Part shown: positions 63,100 to 64,000 of the stretch, piece after piece
How positions within the stretch are numbered: the first letter of the stretch is position 1
Layout of the letters: each line of letters opens with the position of its first letter
Assembly (NCBI RefSeq): GCF_902148855.1
Contig: NC_043957.1
Span: forward strand, 16,504,178 to 16,568,177
Direction: 5' to 3'
From: Sphaeramia orbicularis
Lineage: Eukaryota > Chordata > Actinopteri > Kurtiformes > Apogonidae
DNA: 64,000 nt
Made by a program: the position numbers and the translations under genes
The notes under the pieces: model-generated
Told to the model about the DNA's origin: nothing
Database searches by the model: none
What the model saw: only the letters and a program-made list of their open reading frames with translations

Positions 63100-64000
63100 T
63101 TAACCTCAAACAGGATACCCGTATGGTGTGTCTGACAACAGCATTTCATCGATTTTACCTGTTGTTTTTTCCTGAAATGTACAGATGGATTACAGATTTG
63201 ACAAATGTGTGTACTCATCATTTTGCTGGAATTTTCAAAAAATAAAACTTCACTCAAATTACTCAAATGGTTTCAGAGCTGTTTTTATTTTGGGATAAAT
63301 GTGTGTGAATATAGTTCTGTGGATTTTGTTTTATATGTGGTTAATTGATTATTTTATGTTATTGGTTTTTTTGGGGGTTTTTTTTACACTTCTGTCGAAT
63401 ATCCTTTACTGTCCTTTACATAAAGAAAACATAACAGCATTACATTTTCTAGTCAAACTGCTTAATCTTTACTTGATTTGTCTTTATGCAACAAAATGAT
63501 GCATTGGTGAATGAACATATTTAAACATATGTGTAATATGGACTCATTTAATTTTAAGACAATTTCAATATTCAGTGAAGGCTCTTATTTAAGAAAGGAG
63601 ATTTTTTTTCCCCCCCTCACACCTCATCATTAGTGGTGGTTTTAATATAGCTTCATTTTTTATTAATATTCTGTAGTAATCCACTGAATAAAATAGATCA
63701 CTAATTCAACAACTGTGTTCATTAGTGTCAAAACTCAGATGAACAGCAGCAATGTTGTCTCATTACAACTTGAAAGAAAAACTTTCATTTTTTTTAACAT
63801 ACAGTACTTTAACTAGATTTAAACACTTTTAATTAGATTGTTATTATTATTATTTTTTTATTTATTTTTTAATCTAGATTTACAGTGATATTAGTTAACA
63901 TGCATCACTGTTGCAGTAATGACAATGAATAAATGATTGTGGATTTTGTTTCATATGTGGTTAACTGATTATTATATGTTATTGTTATTTTTTTCCCTTC
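63100..64000. repeat. dispersed repeat, inverted copy of 22-23.7 kb, partly tandem
   Basis: 63100-63925 is the reverse complement of blocks within 21981-23720. The sequence near 63310 (GTGGATTTTGTTTTATATGT) recurs at 63940 (GTGGATTTTGTTTCATATGT), so a second tandem unit starts at about 63930 and runs out of the window. Confidence 0.7.

Overview
This window is from the genome of a teleost fish. The evidence is intron-less vertebrate replication-dependent histone genes with stem-loop 3' ends, one trypsin-like protease exon with a splice acceptor, and typical fish mobile DNA (hAT, Tc1/mariner, piggyBac-like MITEs, LINEs) with long TA, CA, GA and ATCT microsatellites. It is a replication-dependent histone gene cluster heavily invaded by transposons. 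The species cannot be named from sequence alone.

Layout: H2B(+) at 3.1 kb, H3.2(+) at 4.8 kb and H4(+) at 6.05 kb, facing an H2A(-) at 6.8-12.47 kb that is split by a 5.2 kb LINE. From 12.8 to 20 kb lies mostly repeat DNA with a single serine-protease last exon at 18.45 kb. Then come a frameshifted H1(-) at 20.4 kb, H2B(-) at 28.1 kb with a decayed H2B N-terminus behind it, and a decayed H4(-) at 29.7 kb split by another LINE copy. A divergent H3.2(-)/H2A(+) pair at 36.3-37.5 kb and an intact H1(-) at 39.1 kb follow. After a transposon-rich stretch (40.8-47.4 kb) there is a tandem pair of [H4(-) + spacer + H4 start(+) + LINE(+)] units at 48-52.9 and 52.9-59.3 kb. A second divergent H3.2(-)/H2A(+) pair lies at 59.3-60.5 kb, and 60.6-64 kb is repeat-rich. 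The intact histone genes encode all five classes, and each ends in the 16-nt stem-loop used in place of poly(A).

The most striking feature is a family of APE-type LINEs (ORF1 with three CCHC knuckles; ORF2 with endonuclease, reverse transcriptase and a C-terminal CCHC; L1/Tx1-like by my reading) that appears to be specific for histone coding sequence. In an H2A gene and in an H4 gene the LINE poly(A) joins the host at the same nucleotide, between coding positions 13 and 14. This is inside the only stretch that H2A and H4 share (Met-Ser-Gly-Arg-Gly-Lys). The H2A insertion has a perfect 14-bp target duplication (coding nt 14-27). Its 5' end carries 43 nt of an H4 leader plus exactly the first 27 nt of an H4 coding region. 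It therefore looks like a reverse-transcribed RNA that started at the cap site of an H4 gene already carrying the LINE. A short unrelated poly(A)-tailed sequence (33909-34167) is inserted at the same 13/14 position in the decayed H4, as if the machinery also worked in trans. I interpret this as a retroelement that targets S-phase histone genes and borrows their promoters. I know of no described histone-targeted LINE, but I could not search for one.

The copy in H2A has both ORFs open (513 and 1096 codons, overlapping as TAATG) and a near-identical sister at 49.6-52.9 kb, so the family was active recently.
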